The notes: generated by a model from the letters alone, not told the origin. A stretch of 64,000 nucleotides of DNA from Verrucomicrobiota bacterium (GCA_004293445.1 RDYP01000003.1:124001-188000); one strand, 5' to 3'. Shown: positions 47,408 to 57,435, counted from the first letter of the stretch. Numbers and translations: made by a program.

Positions 47408-47490
47408 GCGATCAACTTTTTTGCAGAGGGACAGGCATTTTTACAGCCGGCGATTAACTTTTTTGCAAAGGGACAGATAATTTTACACCA
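47408..47490 (-). repeat. Two 42-base direct repeats upstream of the long RAYT
   Basis: GCGATCAACTTTTTTGCAGA and the matching GCGATTAACTTTTTTGCAAA each continue with GGGACAG, a few variable bases, TTTTACA, and a final CC, with start points 42 bases apart (47408 and 47450). GGGACAG next to T-rich blocks is often seen upstream of RAYT genes, so this is likely the transposase's own recognition end. Confidence 0.7.
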
Positions 47491-47524
47491 AAACAAAAAA
47501 CAGGCGGGGCTTATGCCCCGCCTG
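47491..47524 (-). terminator. Terminator of the PEP-CTERM gene
   Basis: CAGGCGGGGC-TTAT-GCCCCGCCTG is a perfect ten-base stem. On the minus strand it is followed by TTTTTTGTTTT. It lies 35 bases after the stop codon of the PEP-CTERM protein. Confidence 0.92.
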
Positions 47525-47558
47525 CTATCTCTAGCTATCAGCTAAAATCTGCAGTGAA

Positions 47559-48185
47559 TTAACGACGGCGGCGAACGAGGCCGAAGATGCCAAGTGCACC
47601 AAGCAAAGCGATTGAAGGCTCAGGAACGGGCGAAGCGAGAACGATAAGGTCACGAGCAGCACCATTAGCATCTTCCAAACCTGCATTTGGAAGAACAACG
47701 CTATTGGTGATCGATGACAAGGTGACAGTCGTCGCAGCACTTCCAGTAACATCGGCCGGGAAAAGCACGTTGGTTGCAGTCGTCAAAATGGCAAATTCAT
47801 TCGAATTTGCAAGAGTGCTACCGTTTCCAACCACAACGTAGATTTGCTTACCATTGAAAAGTGAAGCATTACCACCACCAATTGCTGTGAAGCCACCAAC
47901 AATCGCGCCCTGGGTGTTTCCAGCGGCGGTTGGTGAAGTCAGCGTTTGGAAGACGTTCAAGGACGAGACGGCGGCCGCAAGGTTAGAAGCATCAGGCAAA
48001 ACCGTTGGAACGGTCGTGAACGATCCAACGGCAATGACATAACCACCGCTGGACAGAACCGTACCAGTAGAAGTCTTCACACCCAAACCAGAAGCAGCGC
48101 TGAAAACGCCACCGACGTTGATGGTTGCTGCCTGCGATACGCCGCATGCGACGAGCAAACCGATTAGTAGTTTTTGTAGTTTCAT
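47559..48185 (-). CDS. PEP-CTERM sorting-domain protein
   Basis: The 208-residue protein has a signal peptide (MKLQKLLIGLLVACGVSQA) and a C-terminal sorting signal of VPEPS, a hydrophobic helix (ALLGALGIFGLV) and RRRR. This is recognised by exosortase and anchors or releases proteins in Gram-negative bacteria making exopolysaccharide. The body is a low-complexity Gly/Ala/Ser/Thr-rich beta protein. It lies 30 bases after another secreted-protein gene, so the two probably share a transcript. Its GC is lower than that of the neighbours. Confidence 0.85.
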   Translation of the reverse strand: MKLQKLLIGLLVACGVSQAATINVGGVFSAASGLGVKTSTGTVLSSGGYVIAVGSFTTVPTVLPDASNLAAAVSSLNVFQTLTSPTAAGNTQGAIVGGFTAIGGGNASLFNGKQIYVVVGNGSTLANSNEFAILTTATNVLFPADVTGSAATTVTLSSITNSVVLPNAGLEDANGAARDLIVLASPVPEPSIALLGALGIFGLVRRRR

Positions 48186-48215
48186 GGTATTGTTTAGCGT
48201 TGAGAAAAAACTTTA

Positions 48216-49235
48216 TTAAGGGGCTGCAATCACTGGTGCAGGGAGCGTCAAAACTGAGGCTGCTTGCGACGAATCCCGGCGGAAGACATAACCAACTCCC
48301 TCTGGAACGACAACAGAAGTCGCATCGGTACCACCAACGAAATCCAAAACATAGCCACCTCCGAGAGTTTCATCGAGAGCAACATAGCTCGAAGACGTCT
48401 GGTCTGGATTAAGTACGTCGATTACATCGTTAGGGGTTGTGCCACCATCAAACTTAACCATCTGAGAGAAAAAGTTCATCGAGCCAAAAGAACCACCAGC
48501 AGCAAGTGGCTGAGCGATCCAATTCTCCGCGGGAACAACGTCGACTTGAGTCTTAGTAGTCTTTACCTCACCGGAGGACGTAAACGAAAGGGCCGAAGAT
48601 CCAAAACGAACGACCCGAACAGCCTCTCCAGGAGCAATCGGATAATTGTCCGCACTCACACCAGCGACAAAGTCGAACCATTCGTCAGGCAATCCGGAAA
48701 TTGTTTCCGGAAGGTAGCTAACAGCGGAAACAGCGCCAGTGGAAGGATTGAGAAACTGAATTTCATCAGCTTGCGTAGCACCACCATCAAATGGGTTCAA
48801 CCCGGCCGTATTCGCACCGAGAAGCGACTTAACTGTATTAAATTTTCGAACGGTCACCGCGACATTGGCAGGAAGCCCTTGGGGGAACGCGTCAGCAATG
48901 GTGATCGACGTGGAGGTCGACGAAATAACGGCACTCCACCAACCTTCGGAACCGCCCCCGGCAATTTCAAGAACATACGCGCCGTTGAAGGTAGTGGGAA
49001 CACCACTGGAAAACGTGATTACGGAACCACCGGAGGGTGTTGCAGTCGACGTGCCGGCAAACTCGGTCGGTTGCACAAGAGTGGCTGAAAGATAGGTAGC
49101 CGCCCCAGATGGATTACCAGAGGTGTTTCCGGCGATAGAATGGGTAATATATCCGACAGGCGTGGTGGAGGCGGCCTTGGCCGCTCCGACAGCAAAGAAC
49201 GCGCTGAGGAGCGCGAAAGGGATGATTGGTTTCAT
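48216..49235 (-). CDS. TIGR02597-type secreted protein
   Basis: The product starts MKPIIPFALLSAFFAVGAAKA, a signal peptide, and is 339 residues. Its pattern VGYITHSIAG, then YVLEIAGGGSEGWWSAV and NTVKSLLG, matches a Verrucomicrobia-type secreted family known as TIGR02597. It contains no PEP-CTERM tail. Its function is unknown. It precedes the PEP-CTERM gene and may work with it in the envelope or extracellular matrix. Confidence 0.75.
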   Translation of the reverse strand: MKPIIPFALLSAFFAVGAAKAASTTPVGYITHSIAGNTSGNPSGAATYLSATLVQPTEFAGTSTATPSGGSVITFSSGVPTTFNGAYVLEIAGGGSEGWWSAVISSTSTSITIADAFPQGLPANVAVTVRKFNTVKSLLGANTAGLNPFDGGATQADEIQFLNPSTGAVSAVSYLPETISGLPDEWFDFVAGVSADNYPIAPGEAVRVVRFGSSALSFTSSGEVKTTKTQVDVVPAENWIAQPLAAGGSFGSMNFFSQMVKFDGGTTPNDVIDVLNPDQTSSSYVALDETLGGGYVLDFVGGTDATSVVVPEGVGYVFRRDSSQAASVLTLPAPVIAAP

Positions 49236-49730
49236 GACGAGGTAGGATTTAGGGGTGGATTTTGGTTTCGTCGAGAAAAAAGCTGCGGGTTGCGGTGACT
49301 GCTTTGTCACCTCGAGGTTTTTCCGCAAAAAATTCTTCTCACGTTCAGAATTCATCCTCATTCGGAGGATTGACGCAAGGAGATTTTGGAGAGGCACTAA
49401 AAGAATTTATTTACAGTGACTTGTGGATGAATGAGAAGATCTTTCGATTGGGGAAGAGATCGCTTTGGAGAAGGGATTCGAGCTAGGCCGCAGGGGGCGA
49501 AAAGCTGTTAGAGAATTTTTTAGACTGGGGACAGAAAAGCAGGTTTCAGGATCAGAAAGTGCGGAAAAGAGAGTAAAACTTTTGAGGGAAGAGGGGCGCT
49601 GAGGCATCGAGCCCGAGTGACGGGATCTTTCGGCTCAGGCTTGCCAAGCGGCGCGGGTTCGGGAGGATGCGGGGGCGATCGGCCACGAGGGGCCGTCGCG
49701 CATTGAACTCTTCTTTACCCTGAACCATCG
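49236..49730. other. AT-rich spacer, likely promoter of the secreted-protein pair
   Basis: I see no gene here. The sequence is richer in A and T than the chromosome around it. A short stem (GGTGAC/GTCACC around 49300) is present. The minus-strand promoter of the TIGR02597 gene must lie here, and the plus-strand promoter of the PfkB-type kinase near the right edge. Confidence 0.4.
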
Positions 49731-50708
49731 ATGAATCCCACTCAGCAAGCCGTGCTCGTTGGCGGCACGATCGCAATCGACCACGTGAAGACTCCCGATG
49801 CGGAGGGCAAGGAGCTGCTGGGCGGCTCGGCGGCCTATGCGGCCTTGGCGGCGAGCTTTTACGCGCCGCGAGTGAACCTGGTGGGGATCGTGGGCCGAGA
49901 TTTCCCAGCGGGGCACTTGGCCATGCTGGAAGGACGCGGAGTGAATCTGGATGGCGTGGAGCGCTCGGAGGGCGACTCTTTCACCTGGAGTGGCGAATAT
50001 CTGGCGAACCTGAACGAGCGGGTGACGCATCGGGTAGGTCTGAACGTTCTGGAAAGCTGGCAGGTGAAGGTGCCGGCTGCCGTAGCGGAAGCGGCGGTGG
50101 TGGTGCTGGCGAACATGTCGCCTGACAACCAATTGCAGATGCTGGAAGGCTGCGCAGGAGCGGAACTGGCGGGCGGGCGGCCTTTCGTGATCGCCGATAC
50201 GATGGACCTGTGGATCGGGATCGCCAACGAACGCCTGCACGAGGTGCTGCGAAAGATCGATCTGTTCGTGATCAACGAAGGTGAGGCGCGAGAATTCGCG
50301 GGAACGGCGAACTTGGTCGAGGCGGGGCGAGTCCTGCTGGGGAAGGGACCGCGCTTTGTGGTGATCAAACTGGGGGAATTCGGGGCGATGCTATTCGCGG
50401 CGAACGGCGAGGGCGAAGTGGATTCGGTGCCCTGCCCAGAGACCTTTTTCCGCTGTGCGGCCTTCCCGCTGCGCGGGATCGCGGACCCAACGGGCGCGGG
50501 GGACAGTTTCCTAGGCGGGCTGGCAGGATATCTGGCGGCGCATGCTGGAGGGGACTACAGCTTCCACAACATCCGGCAAGCGGTGGCGCGGGGATCGGTG
50601 GTGGCCTCGTTCACCTGCGAGGAATTTTCGACCCGGCGGCTGGAGCAGATCGGCAAGGCGGAGGTGGAAGCGCGGTTGGAAGCGTTCCGGCGGATGACGG
50701 CGTGGTGA
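49731..50708 (+). CDS. PfkB-family carbohydrate/nucleoside kinase
   Basis: The ribokinase-like fold is seen in VLVGGTIAIDHVKTP with GGSAAYAALAASFYAPRVNLVG, and the catalytic anion-hole motif DPTGAGDSFLGG (about residue 257). At 325 residues it is a normal size. The substrate cannot be told: fructose 1-phosphate, adenosine, ribose and others are possible. It is followed by a seven-base tandem repeat array. Confidence 0.88.
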   Translation: MNPTQQAVLVGGTIAIDHVKTPDAEGKELLGGSAAYAALAASFYAPRVNLVGIVGRDFPAGHLAMLEGRGVNLDGVERSEGDSFTWSGEYLANLNERVTHRVGLNVLESWQVKVPAAVAEAAVVVLANMSPDNQLQMLEGCAGAELAGGRPFVIADTMDLWIGIANERLHEVLRKIDLFVINEGEAREFAGTANLVEAGRVLLGKGPRFVVIKLGEFGAMLFAANGEGEVDSVPCPETFFRCAAFPLRGIADPTGAGDSFLGGLAGYLAAHAGGDYSFHNIRQAVARGSVVASFTCEEFSTRRLEQIGKAEVEARLEAFRRMTAW

Positions 50709-50731
50709 GGGGCCGGGGGCCGGGGGCCGGG

Positions 50732-50829
50732 GGTCAGTGGTCAGTGGTCAGTGGTCAGTGGTCAGTGGTCAGTGGTCAGTGGTCAGTGGTCAGTGGTCAG
50801 TGGTCAGTGGTCAGTGGTCAGTGGTCAGT
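50732..50829 (+). repeat. Heptamer minisatellite GGTCAGT x14
   Basis: Fourteen perfect copies of GGTCAGT run from 50732 to 50829. They are preceded by three GGGGGCC-type heptamers (about 50709-50731) and followed by degenerate copies to 50845. The period of seven is kept across the transition. It is short-unit and unspaced, so it is not a CRISPR. A degenerate relative occurs in the accB-accC spacer. Confidence 0.95.
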
Positions 50830-50862
50830 GAGTGGTCAGTGGTCGGGGGGCGCAGTGGCGCA

Positions 50863-50904
50863 GTCAGAACATGGGTAACGCTTTTGGGTCAGAACATGGG
50901 TAAC
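50863..50904 (+). repeat. Two copies of GTCAGAACATGGGTAAC
   Basis: Two identical 17-base units (50863-50879 and 50888-50904) are spaced 25 bases start to start. A partial inverted copy (GGTTAC) follows at about 50919. They resemble the ends of insertion sequences carrying GGGTTACCCATGTTCTGA and may be a transposon remnant; no transposase frame is left. Confidence 0.5.
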
Positions 50905-51034
50905 ACTCTTGCGGGTGAGGGTTACACTTATGGATCGGGGTGGACAGTTTTGGTCGGGGCTTTGTGAGGCAAGGGCCTTGCCGTTGGAAAGGCGTGGGCC
51001 GAGCGTGGCCGGGAGACAGGGGGCCGAGCGGAGG

Positions 51035-51655
51035 TCAGGGGGCGGGGCTTAGCATTTGCTTCGCTTCGCGGGTGGCGGACTCGATGTCGGAGGCGGTGAG
51101 GAGGTCGGAGACGATGACGGCGTTGCGGGCACCCGAGGCGAGGACGGTGGGGAGATTTTCGCGTTTGATGCCGCCGATGGCGAAGACTGGGATCTTGCTG
51201 CCGACTTCGGTTTGGACAAGGGCCAGATCAGCAAGGCCGACGGCGGGTCGACCGGGCTTGGTAGGAGTGGGAAATAGCGGGCCGAAACCGATGTAATCAA
51301 AACCCTCCGCCAAGGCGGCACGGGCTTGCTCAGGAAAATGAGTCGAGCGACCGATGATCTTGCCCGAGCCAAGCAGAGCGCGGACAGGGGCGAGGGCGCC
51401 ATCGTCCTGACCAATGTGCACGCCATCGGCCCCGATGGAGGCGGCGATAGCGGGGTGGTCGTTGACGATGAAAGGCACGCCGGCGGCGCGGCAGAGCGGT
51501 AGCAGGCGGCGGGCGACGGCCTCGATGGCGGCGGGCTCATGGCCTTTGGCGCGGAGCTGGAGGAGATCGGCGCCGCCGGCGAGGAGGGCGGCGGTGGCAC
51601 TTTCGGCCTGCTCCGGGGCGACGTAGCCGAGGTCGAGGATGGCGTAGAGTCTCAA
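51035..51655 (-). CDS. thiE: Thiamine-phosphate synthase
   Basis: ThiE joins the pyrimidine and thiazole halves of thiamine. The 206-residue product shows LLAGGADLLQLRAKG, FIVNDHPAIAASIGADGVHIGQDD, IGRSTHFPEQARAALAEGFDYIGFGPLFPTPTKPG and FAIGGI. TenI-like homologues share these motifs, so the activity is inferred. No TPP riboswitch was seen upstream. It follows accC after a repeat-bearing 89-base spacer. Confidence 0.85.
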   Translation of the reverse strand: MRLYAILDLGYVAPEQAESATAALLAGGADLLQLRAKGHEPAAIEAVARRLLPLCRAAGVPFIVNDHPAIAASIGADGVHIGQDDGALAPVRALLGSGKIIGRSTHFPEQARAALAEGFDYIGFGPLFPTPTKPGRPAVGLADLALVQTEVGSKIPVFAIGGIKRENLPTVLASGARNAVIVSDLLTASDIESATREAKQMLSPAP

Positions 51656-51744
51656 GGTCTTAAAGTCGAAAGTCGAAAGGGAAGCCGCTGTCTTTGTCTT
51701 ACGACTTTCAGACCTTCGACATTTCGACGGCTTTCAACCGCCTT
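51656..51744. repeat. AAAGTCGAAAG imperfect inverted repeat spacer
   Basis: AAAGTCGAAAGTCGAAAGG on one side and a CTTTC/TTCGAC-rich stretch (51705-51740) on the other form an imperfect palindrome. It looks like one of the short intergenic repeats seen elsewhere in this window. Confidence 0.45.
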
Positions 51745-53097
<1,353 letters not shown>

Positions 53098-53143
53098 GGG
53101 AAAAGTGGTCAGTGGACAGTGATCCGTGATCAGGAAATTCCAG
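53098..53143. repeat. Degenerate GTGGTCAGTG repeat in the accB-accC spacer
   Basis: The spacer reads GTGGTCAGTGGACAGTGATC then GTGATCAGG, a weak relative of the heptamer array at 50732. It separates the two acc genes. Confidence 0.4.
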
Positions 53144-53611
53144 TCACTTGATGCGGAAGAGGGCGTCGCCGAACTGCACGGGAGTGCCGTCTTCAACGAG
53201 GACGGCGGTGATGGTGCCGGATTTCTCGGACTTGATTTCGTTCATCACCTTCATGGCTTCGATGATGCAGAGGGTCTGCCCTTCGCTGACCACGTCGCCA
53301 ACGCTGGCGAAAGCTGGGGAATCGGGACCGGGCTTGCGGTAGAAGGTGCCGACCATGGGCGAAGTGATGGCGGAGCCTTCTTCGACCGGCGCAGCGGCGG
53401 GGCTTGCGGCGGCAACGGGAGCGGCCGGGGCAACCGCTGCGTGGGCGAGCGGCGCAGGCGCGGCGGGCAGGCTGCCGAGGAGGCCGCGGAGGGCATCGAG
53501 GTCCTGTCCTTTGCGGAGCTTGAGCTGGAAGCCTTCCTTCGACATGTCGAAGAGGGTCAAACCGTGCTCGTTCATGAGCTCGACGATCTTGCGGATTTCC
53601 TTGAGGTCCAC
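53144..53611 (-). CDS. accB: Biotin carboxyl carrier protein of acetyl-CoA carboxylase
   Basis: AccB carries the biotin. The GTG at 53611 gives MDLKEIRKIVELMNEHGL, which matches the N-terminus of other AccB proteins. The 155-residue product has an Ala/Pro-rich linker (about 50-75) and a C-terminal biotinyl domain whose acceptor Lys is in CIIEAMKVMNEI. It is upstream of accC. The spacer to the divergent trmB is 189 bases. Confidence 0.93.
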   Translation of the reverse strand: MDLKEIRKIVELMNEHGLTLFDMSKEGFQLKLRKGQDLDALRGLLGSLPAAPAPLAHAAVAPAAPVAAASPAAAPVEEGSAITSPMVGTFYRKPGPDSPAFASVGDVVSEGQTLCIIEAMKVMNEIKSEKSGTITAVLVEDGTPVQFGDALFRIK

Positions 53612-53800
53612 GGTGATGAGAAAGGGTGCGGTTGGCGGAGAAGTGGCTCGCGGTGTTGCGGGGTCCACGGTGGGGAAAGCTAGGGACGGGTCGGAAAGAG
53701 CGTCAAGCGGGAACCCGGGGCGGGGAAATCGGAAAAGGGTGGGGTGGGGAGGCAAGAAAGGCTTGTCGGCGGAGGCGGGAGGGGTTGGAAAGCGTTTGCC

Positions 53801-54412
53801 ATGGAAGCGACGCGACCCGCCCGGAACCCGGAAGCGCATGAATTCATGCCGGAGAATTATTTCCGGCGGCTGGAAAAATCGGAGTTGCTGCGGGCGGGGC
53901 GGCCGCTGGAGGTGGACTTGGGATGTGGGGACGGGCGCTTCTTGCAGGAAATGGCGGCGCACTATCCGGAGCGGGATTTTTTGGGGGTGGAGCGGCTCTT
54001 GGGTCGGGTGCGAAAGGTGTGCAAGCGCTTGAGCAAGCTGGGGCTGGAAAACGCGCGGGTACTTCGTCTGGAGAGTCGCTACACGGCGGAGTGGCTATTG
54101 CCGCGTGAGTCGGTGTCGCGTCTGCATTTGCTGTGTCCGGACCCGTGGCCGAAGCTGCGGCATCATCGGCGGCGGCTGATTCAGAAAGAATTTTTGCAGG
54201 CGGTGTGGGACTTGTTGGAGCCCGGCGGGGAGTTTTTGTTCAAAACGGATCACCCGGAATATTTTGCCTGGGCGGAAGAAAAGGTGGCGGACTTCGGGAA
54301 ATTCGAGCGGCTGGAATGGCAGGAAGGTGCCTTTTTTTATCCGAAGACGGATTTTCAGCTGCTGTGGGAGAGTCAGGGGAAGGCGCTACAAGGGCTGCGG
54401 CTGCGGAAGTAG
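53801..54412 (+). CDS. trmB: tRNA (guanine-N7-)-methyltransferase
   Basis: TrmB makes m7G46 in tRNA using S-adenosylmethionine. The ATG at 53801 (MEATRPARNPEAHEF) gives 203 residues. Motifs: EVDLGCGDGRFLQEMA (SAM binding), DFLGVERL, DPWPKLRHHRRRLIQKEFL and FLFKTDHPEYF. It converges with comEC, ten bases apart. Confidence 0.92.
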   Translation: MEATRPARNPEAHEFMPENYFRRLEKSELLRAGRPLEVDLGCGDGRFLQEMAAHYPERDFLGVERLLGRVRKVCKRLSKLGLENARVLRLESRYTAEWLLPRESVSRLHLLCPDPWPKLRHHRRRLIQKEFLQAVWDLLEPGGEFLFKTDHPEYFAWAEEKVADFGKFERLEWQEGAFFYPKTDFQLLWESQGKALQGLRLRK

Positions 54413-54422
54413 GGGGCGCGGG

Positions 54423-56669
54423 TCAATGCGTGAGGCGGAGTTCCGAGGCATCGAGGAAGCCACGAATCCGCAGAGTACCATCGCTTTCGGGAACAAGGGT
54501 GACGGCTCCGCAGCGGCCTTGGTGGAAGATACGGATGCCGGCATGTTCGCAGGCTGCTTGCCAAGAGGCTGGGATGTTTTCTTCCGGCGGGAAGTCCGCG
54601 TGGCTCGCGATGATGGCGCGAGGTTTTACGGCGGCGAGGAAATCGTCACCGAGGGAGGCGTCGTGTCGGTGACGTCCAGCGACGATAAGATCGGCGCGAA
54701 GGTCACGGCCGCTTTCCAGGAGAGCTCGCTCGGTCCGCAGGCCGGCATCGCTGAGGAACAGGATGCGCCAGCCACGCCAGTGGAGGCGGAGGACCATCAC
54801 GCGTTCGTCGGCGACGGCATGCCAGTCGAGGGGGTCGGGCTGGTGGAGGACTTCGAGGCAGGCGCTCGGGGAAATTGGGTAGCTTTCGCCAGCCGTGCCG
54901 TGAACGACAGAGATGCCGCGCTGGATGGCGGCTTCTTGGAGCGAGCGGAAACCCTCGCTGCGGGCACGGGCGACGGGTAGCAGAATTTGGCGGACAGGAA
55001 AGGCATCGAGGGCATCGGTCCCGCCGCCGAGATGGTCGCCATCGGGGTGGCTGAGGGCCATGCTTTGTGGGCGGAGCGCGAAGTGGCGCAGCGAGGGCAG
55101 CAGGGTGCGGCGGAAGCCCGGGCGGTGACCGGTGTCGAGGAGAAGGGTCAAGCCGGCATCGTGCAAACAAGCGCCACCCCCGCCGTGGCGAATATCGTAA
55201 ACGACCAGAAAATGCGGTCCCGGGCGATCGCGCGGAATCCCGAAGCTGGCTCCGGGAACCTCCGCCGCGCGAGTGGCGATGCCCGTGCAGGTGGAGGCGA
55301 CGCGGCCATTCAACAGGTTGATCTTTTCCCGCAGGGCGGGCAGTGGGGAGAGGGCGGCGGCGAGAAGGGCGAGGGCCATGAGGGCGAAGACCGGCAGTCC
55401 GATCAAAGGGCTCGCGAAGATGGATACCGGCGAGAAGAAGCCGAAATGCCAGCCGGTGAGCGGGAGGGACCCGAGGCTTGCGGCGGTCGAGGCACCAAGC
55501 GAGGTGGCGATATTTTCGCGCAGCTTGAGCCAGCGGCTCCGCCAGGGGCCGTAGAGTGGCAGCGGGAGGTAGGGTTCGCGGCGCTTCAGCCAGGCGAAGA
55601 GGCGGGTCGCGGCGGCAGTGGCGAGTCCGATGGCGGTGAGCACGCCGAAGGAAAGCTGGACACCGGGTTGGAAAATCAAGTGCCCATCGAGCAGCAACGC
55701 GGCGAGAAGGGCGAAGCCGAGGGCGTTGAGCAAATCGGGGCGACGGCGCAGGAGAAAGGCGCCGAGGAGGATCGCAGCCATCGTCACAGAGCGGGCGGCG
55801 GGCGCTTTCATCCCGCTGATCCAGGCATAAGTGAACATGCCGGCCAGGATGAGCCAGACTGCTTGTCGGCGAGGGACACTGAGCAGGCGGAGGACGAGCC
55901 AGCCGATGGCTCCGACCATGGCGACGTGCATGCCACTGACCGAAAAAACATGCAGGGTGCCGCTGGCCCGATAGGCTTCGATCAGGGCGTCATCGTCAGG
56001 ATTTTCGCCAAGGACCATCGCGCGGATCACGGCGGCATCAGGTCCGGTAGGATCGAGACCGGCAGTCACCGCGTCGCGGAACCAGGTGCGAATGCGGGTG
56101 GTCAGACGCGCGATGGTGGACGGTGCCTCAATGGTCCGAGCCGGGCCGCGGGCTTCGAAGACCGCCCAAGCGCCCTGACGGTGGAGCCAGCGGGGGACAT
56201 CGAACTCGCCGGGATTGCGCGGAGGAGGAGGAGGAAGAAATCGGCCCTCGGCCTGAATGATCGAACCCTGCTCCGCGGCATGCCCCCTGCCCCACCACCA
56301 GACTTTCCCACGGGGTCCGTCGCCGCGGAGATCGACCAGCGCGGACCAGCCCCCGCCACTCGCCTGTGGCGACGAAAGGACCTGTGCAAGGGTGCTGGCA
56401 TGACGGGATCCGGTGGCTTCGATTTTCTGCCGCGCCACTTGCTGCGGGCCCAAGCGGATCCCGTGGAGCAGGCCGGCGAGGGCGGCAAAAAAGAGGGCGG
56501 TGGCCGCGATGCCGACACGGCCGAGCTTCAGGAGCAGGATGAGTGGCAGCGCGGCAAGCAAGGCGCCGACGAGGGGCGAACCATCGACCGCCAGCACCGC
56601 GCACGCGGCCACCGCGGCCACCCACAAAAGCGGGTGGCGCTCCACCGAGCGGCGGAGCCAAGCGATCAT
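54423..56669 (-). CDS. comEC: ComEC/Rec2-type DNA-uptake channel
   Basis: ComEC is the membrane channel for transforming DNA. The 748-residue protein has N-terminal helices and a DUF4131-like region, a central membrane domain with VFSVSGMHVAMVGAIGWLVL, and a C-terminal beta-lactamase-like domain beginning about residue 500 with LSHPDGDHLGGG. No other competence genes are adjacent. Confidence 0.9.
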   Translation of the reverse strand: MIAWLRRSVERHPLLWVAAVAACAVLAVDGSPLVGALLAALPLILLLKLGRVGIAATALFFAALAGLLHGIRLGPQQVARQKIEATGSRHASTLAQVLSSPQASGGGWSALVDLRGDGPRGKVWWWGRGHAAEQGSIIQAEGRFLPPPPPRNPGEFDVPRWLHRQGAWAVFEARGPARTIEAPSTIARLTTRIRTWFRDAVTAGLDPTGPDAAVIRAMVLGENPDDDALIEAYRASGTLHVFSVSGMHVAMVGAIGWLVLRLLSVPRRQAVWLILAGMFTYAWISGMKAPAARSVTMAAILLGAFLLRRRPDLLNALGFALLAALLLDGHLIFQPGVQLSFGVLTAIGLATAAATRLFAWLKRREPYLPLPLYGPWRSRWLKLRENIATSLGASTAASLGSLPLTGWHFGFFSPVSIFASPLIGLPVFALMALALLAAALSPLPALREKINLLNGRVASTCTGIATRAAEVPGASFGIPRDRPGPHFLVVYDIRHGGGGACLHDAGLTLLLDTGHRPGFRRTLLPSLRHFALRPQSMALSHPDGDHLGGGTDALDAFPVRQILLPVARARSEGFRSLQEAAIQRGISVVHGTAGESYPISPSACLEVLHQPDPLDWHAVADERVMVLRLHWRGWRILFLSDAGLRTERALLESGRDLRADLIVAGRHRHDASLGDDFLAAVKPRAIIASHADFPPEENIPASWQAACEHAGIRIFHQGRCGAVTLVPESDGTLRIRGFLDASELRLTH

Positions 56670-56673
56670 GACT

Positions 56674-57357
56674 TCAGGCGAGGCCCCAATCGCGGAGCTT
56701 CTGGCGGGCGTTTGCCGAATGGCGGGTCTCGGGGAACTGCTCCATCACCTGCGTCATGATGCTGGCGGCGGAAGCGCGATCGGCCAAGTGCGCGTCGTAG
56801 ATTTCCGCGAGGCGGAACATCAGATAGGCGGCGTCGTTTTCCTGCCACTCCTGTCCCTCGATCGCCTGCCTCAAAGTGCGGACCGCGGCAGATGGATCGG
56901 CGAGTTGGTCGAGCTGAATCTTGGAAATCTCCACGTAGGGCAAGCGGTTCAGCGGATCGGCGGCGGCAGCGGCTTGGAAGGCCTCGATCGCGGCGGGCCA
57001 GTCGCCTTGCGCAACCTTCGCCCGGGCATCGTGCATCGGGTCCCGCTCCACCATTTCCGCGCTGTCATAAACCGCATGGGTGAATCGATGGGCAATGGCG
57101 GGGAGCACGTGGATGACGAAGACGATGCCGACGAGGCCAGCGGTCAGAAAAGCGAGCAGGATGCCGCTCATGATTTTTCCGTTTTTATCCGACTCAATCT
57201 GTATCCGGAGTTCGCGCGCGGCATCGTCGTCTTCGCCGCTGTTGTGCAACTCTTCCCAGCGGACTTCCTCCTTGGCGATTCGCCGTCCGGTGTCGGCGAA
57301 CTTGAGCCACGCGAACGCCACCGCGATCACCATCAAGATGTAGAGCACGCGCTTCAT
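56674..57357 (-). CDS. Membrane protein with TPR-like repeats (227 aa)
   Basis: The ATG at 57357 gives MKRVLYILMVIAVAFAWLKF, a signal or anchor helix. A second helix (about 66-90, IMSGILLAFLTAGLVGIVFVIHVLP) follows a charged loop. Residues about 110-220 are alpha-helical repeats (DWPAAIEAFQAAAAADPLNRLPYVEI), resembling TPRs. It lies just before comEC on the same strand, four bases apart, so the two are co-transcribed. Its role is unknown. Confidence 0.7.
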   Translation of the reverse strand: MKRVLYILMVIAVAFAWLKFADTGRRIAKEEVRWEELHNSGEDDDAARELRIQIESDKNGKIMSGILLAFLTAGLVGIVFVIHVLPAIAHRFTHAVYDSAEMVERDPMHDARAKVAQGDWPAAIEAFQAAAAADPLNRLPYVEISKIQLDQLADPSAAVRTLRQAIEGQEWQENDAAYLMFRLAEIYDAHLADRASAASIMTQVMEQFPETRHSANARQKLRDWGLA

Positions 57358-57435
57358 CTCCGAACAGACTAACCAAGGAGCGCTGCCGTTCTGAAAGCAC
57401 AAAATCCGCGACAGCCACCTGCCGAGCCAAGAGGC

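Noticed and set aside
50732-50829. CRISPR array
   Set aside because: The unit is seven bases with no spacers, and there are no cas genes. It is a minisatellite.
50737-50967. Open frame through the heptamer array
   Set aside because: Three units make seven codons, so the array is open by itself; the translation is a monotonous repeat without protein features.
51656-51744. TPP riboswitch near thiE
   Set aside because: The conserved CTGAGA-type core is not present on either strand.
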